In this document: positions 63,401-64,000 of the stretch, in pieces
How the letters are laid out: every line of letters begins with the position of its first letter
How positions within the stretch are numbered: position 1 is the stretch's first letter
DNA from: a virus
Virus record (IMG/VR): IMGVR_UViG_3300037110_000087
Span: 1-64,000 of that record
Length of the DNA: 64,000 nt
Direction: 5' to 3' (one strand)
Notes under the pieces: generated by a model
The model's database searches: none
What the model saw: the letters and a program-made list of their open reading frames with translations, nothing else
What the model was told of the DNA's origin: nothing
Translations under genes and position numbers: made by a program

Positions 63401-63662
63401 ATGCGGAGTATACGGTGCAAACAACAGTTATGGCACAACTGCGTCGGTCCTCATTAATGGAACAGCTAGCCCCTTCGATAGTCAAGCGTATGCACTGTAT
63501 GGTCAGGACTTTGGTGAATCAAATATCTGGTCTAATACTCAGGTTATAATTCCTTGCGCCCAGGGTACAGTTTTAGCCTTCAAACAAGTGAATGCTTTTA
63601 GCCCATCGTACAATTTGGGACAGCGCATCAACATTGTTATTTTGAGTTCGTCCGCAAGTTAA
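60489..63662 (+). CDS. Large collagen-like fibre protein (1057 aa)
   Basis: Starts ATG 60489. Long beta-rich N-terminal and central parts (up to about residue 845), then a collagen Gly-X-Y region (63033-63233; begins [16 protein letters not shown], ends GATGATGATGATGA), followed by a compact C-terminal domain of about 140 residues ([16 protein letters not shown] ... VILSSSAS), the usual knob or trimerisation head. Collagen-like repeats in phage fibres form trimeric stems. This is likely an adhesin-type tail fibre. Confidence 0.85.
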   Translation: MSLFSYPLPNISTGASKYFNPGSLYPQDLNGAQDIQIANLANLASNQTVSGIVSTYNPNLNGTPLSVTISTGNIFTVLNGTAIFQDGVSFYLSTPSVFTVPVPANQDSSYVLILKKTKAVTATRYNPVSESVEPTEYGWVFEFDLEMASQYLLLIAMDPVDYILLAQVVCDITGTILSLYPSPNTAFLRPWFTSLDQSHRGMIGSGVVSQINPHGMSINDLDSLPGLSFWEQQDMIGVISTIPDAGVFQSIIQTYVPMNELTPVLADLSATTMEYILPNGAAHVLGVRDSSTNTPANFAYERSTKKVTIYFGTLPSTGVYIYNLGIQAGTVTTTNGSGPLNIAQNLTGEFIVTPGGVIQELSTTTMDISVLGGASGTYSIWVDNLGNPYIDPLPLLRTSVFNLQNTAFSTLYLPTASALNIALTDFVVPVASSTFSVQLEVTGMLNSNYVTDIFTIMDAATYLSSSNKPPNTLVINLPGIDLTGNYGTDYVGNGQWAILPLGSTYVPQQYTSITNIQVVTMTNNLPVTMGVIITCENDNTLSAPLANVNVSKSGNIEAIYDMREQRILFEKESSDIIYEDFHNPLNFDPIESKFSGRGLENGTWMSRPFKLAAGTYRIVLSFDAYDNNRPPQFYNNFFTYDITNTLHQNPQTVTGVIGDVYFVEIGTFSTDPAGDLNTTRLILQWGDNNAWVIQSDISGNNFSWSNGIGAPAIGITSGVYYLDTANVNYWTFNNGAWVEIYNSATDNVIDSCRVGYRENFSSLSQFNQEVTAGSYQLGPTKRIYSFTLTPQDVNTNLPIPADWYQFVVLVQGGTRVSGLWFDTSVDETAMLADLSLLKSQMALLSKQQGPVGPQGPVGPEGPAGVGPAGPAGPAGPAGTPGDTGPAGPAGAPGPTGATGATGATGATGATGATGANAVPSSPWLAGTLGPTAGYFPLSVNALASSNFPDFFTIGTQTLTALQPCTVMVNYQCGVYGANNSYGTTASVLINGTASPFDSQAYALYGQDFGESNIWSNTQVIIPCAQGTVLAFKQVNAFSPSYNLGQRINIVILSSSAS
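63033..63233 (+). repeat. Collagen-like Gly-X-Y repeat tract
   Basis: About 67 codons of Gly-X-Y, built from GC-rich units such as GGGCCAGCG and GGCGCAACGGGC repeated many times; sharply GC-richer than the surroundings and prone to slippage and length change. Confidence 0.9.
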
Positions 63663-63671
63663 TGCTATACT
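63642..63671 (+). promoter_or_regulatory. Extended -10 promoter before the last gene
   Basis: TTGAGT (63642-63647), 18-nt spacer, TATACT (63666-63671) with TGC before it, then AAAGGAG at 63676-63682. It overlaps the end of the fibre gene. Confidence 0.6.
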
Positions 63672-63689
63672 AATAAAAGGAGTCCCATT

Positions 63690-64000
63690 ATGCTTATTAA
63701 ATGCTGGTCAGAAGTCAACGAGGGAGTAAACCTAGCTCATATTTCCATTGATAATTTCTCTGGATCCGAGAAGACCCAGGCTGGTCAATTTGGGTCCATT
63801 CAGTTTAATCTTGGTGGTGTCTTTGCAGGTAGTATCGGGACTAGTGATAGTGATCCTAACCCTATCGTTGTCAATTTCGCCGTTGCTCCAATCCAGGCTG
63901 TAATTGATCCGAATGGAGAGGGCTACACTTACGATCGTACTTTCACTGTTTCTCCTGAAACTCCAGTCCCTGGAGCCGCAGCTACCTGTTTCTGTCAGGT
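63690..64000 (+). CDS. 5' part of a virion-type gene, cut by window end
   Basis: ATG 63690 behind AAAGGAG, open to the window end (103 residues and more, beginning MLIKCWSEVNEGVNL). Beta-rich with IVVNFAVAP and EGYTYDRTFTVSPE. Likely another structural protein in the fibre cluster, but truncated. Confidence 0.7.
   Translation, partial: MLIKCWSEVNEGVNLAHISIDNFSGSEKTQAGQFGSIQFNLGGVFAGSIGTSDSDPNPIVVNFAVAPIQAVIDPNGEGYTYDRTFTVSPETPVPGAAATCFCQ

Noticed and set aside
1-64000. tRNA genes, rRNA, CRISPR, integrase, IS elements
   Set aside because: No cloverleaf-like, rRNA or transposase signature was seen by eye; a tRNA scan would settle it.
1-64000. T4-type late promoter (TATAAATA)
   Set aside because: No clear match upstream of structural genes; sigma70-like elements fit better.
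1-64000. Alternative genetic code (recoded stop codons)
   Set aside because: All three stops terminate recognisable genes at expected lengths, and core enzymes read through without internal stops.

Overview
The window reads as a piece of a large double-stranded DNA tailed-phage genome. Genes are packed end to end, often with ATGA-type stop/start overlaps, on long single-strand blocks. The phage appears to carry its own replisome: DnaB-type helicase, family A DNA polymerase with an N-terminal uracil-glycosylase-like domain, beta-type sliding clamp, gamma/tau-type clamp loader, 5'-3' exonuclease, a primase-like protein, an SF2 helicase and both subunits of a type II topoisomerase. Very large fibre-like proteins with tandem repeats and a collagen-like segment support a phage. 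A lipobox lipoprotein and sigma70-like promoters (often extended -10, TGnTAnAAT/TAnACT) suggest a bacterial, probably Gram-negative, host. No tRNA, rRNA, CRISPR array, integrase, terminase, portal or major capsid gene was seen. The exact taxon cannot be named from sequence alone.

Layout. 1-3712 (+): a run of small, partly GC-rich genes of unknown function. 3709-25682 (-): replication genes (helicase, clamp, exonuclease, polymerase) interleaved with a NADAR protein, an ATP-grasp-like protein, an ADP-ribosyltransferase, two cysteine-peptidase-type enzymes, a ParB-like protein, a lipoprotein, a NUDIX protein, an amidoligase-like protein, tail-fibre-like proteins and a free-standing homing-endonuclease-like gene overlapping the polymerase. 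25776-26168 (+) and 26143-27948 (-): a basic tagged protein and a primase-like protein. 28048-47879 (+): a second ADP-ribosyltransferase, SF2 helicase, several small proteins sharing an N-terminal tag, an asparagine-synthetase-like PP-loop enzyme, topoisomerase ATPase subunit, NUDIX, clamp loader, an RlmN-like radical SAM enzyme, small membrane proteins and two repetitive fibre proteins. 47919-48640 (-): two small genes. 48712-64000 (+): topoisomerase cleavage subunit, a paralogous pair, then probable virion and fibre genes that run off the window.

How the genes may work together. The replication set forms a nearly self-sufficient, bacterial-style replisome. The most interesting pattern is a short N-terminal motif, M-[KR]-L-x-L-x-A-x-[VIL], on eight otherwise unrelated proteins, including two ADP-ribosyltransferases, a NUDIX hydrolase and a ParB-like protein. 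Synonymous codons differ between copies, so the constraint looks proteinaceous. By analogy with the T4 Alt/internal proteins, I infer a possible targeting tag for proteins packaged in the capsid and injected, but this is untested. A second theme is ADP-ribose chemistry (two ARTs, NADAR, two NUDIX), and a third is amide-bond making and breaking (amidoligase, ATP-grasp, PP-loop synthetase, papain-like and YiiX-like peptidases).
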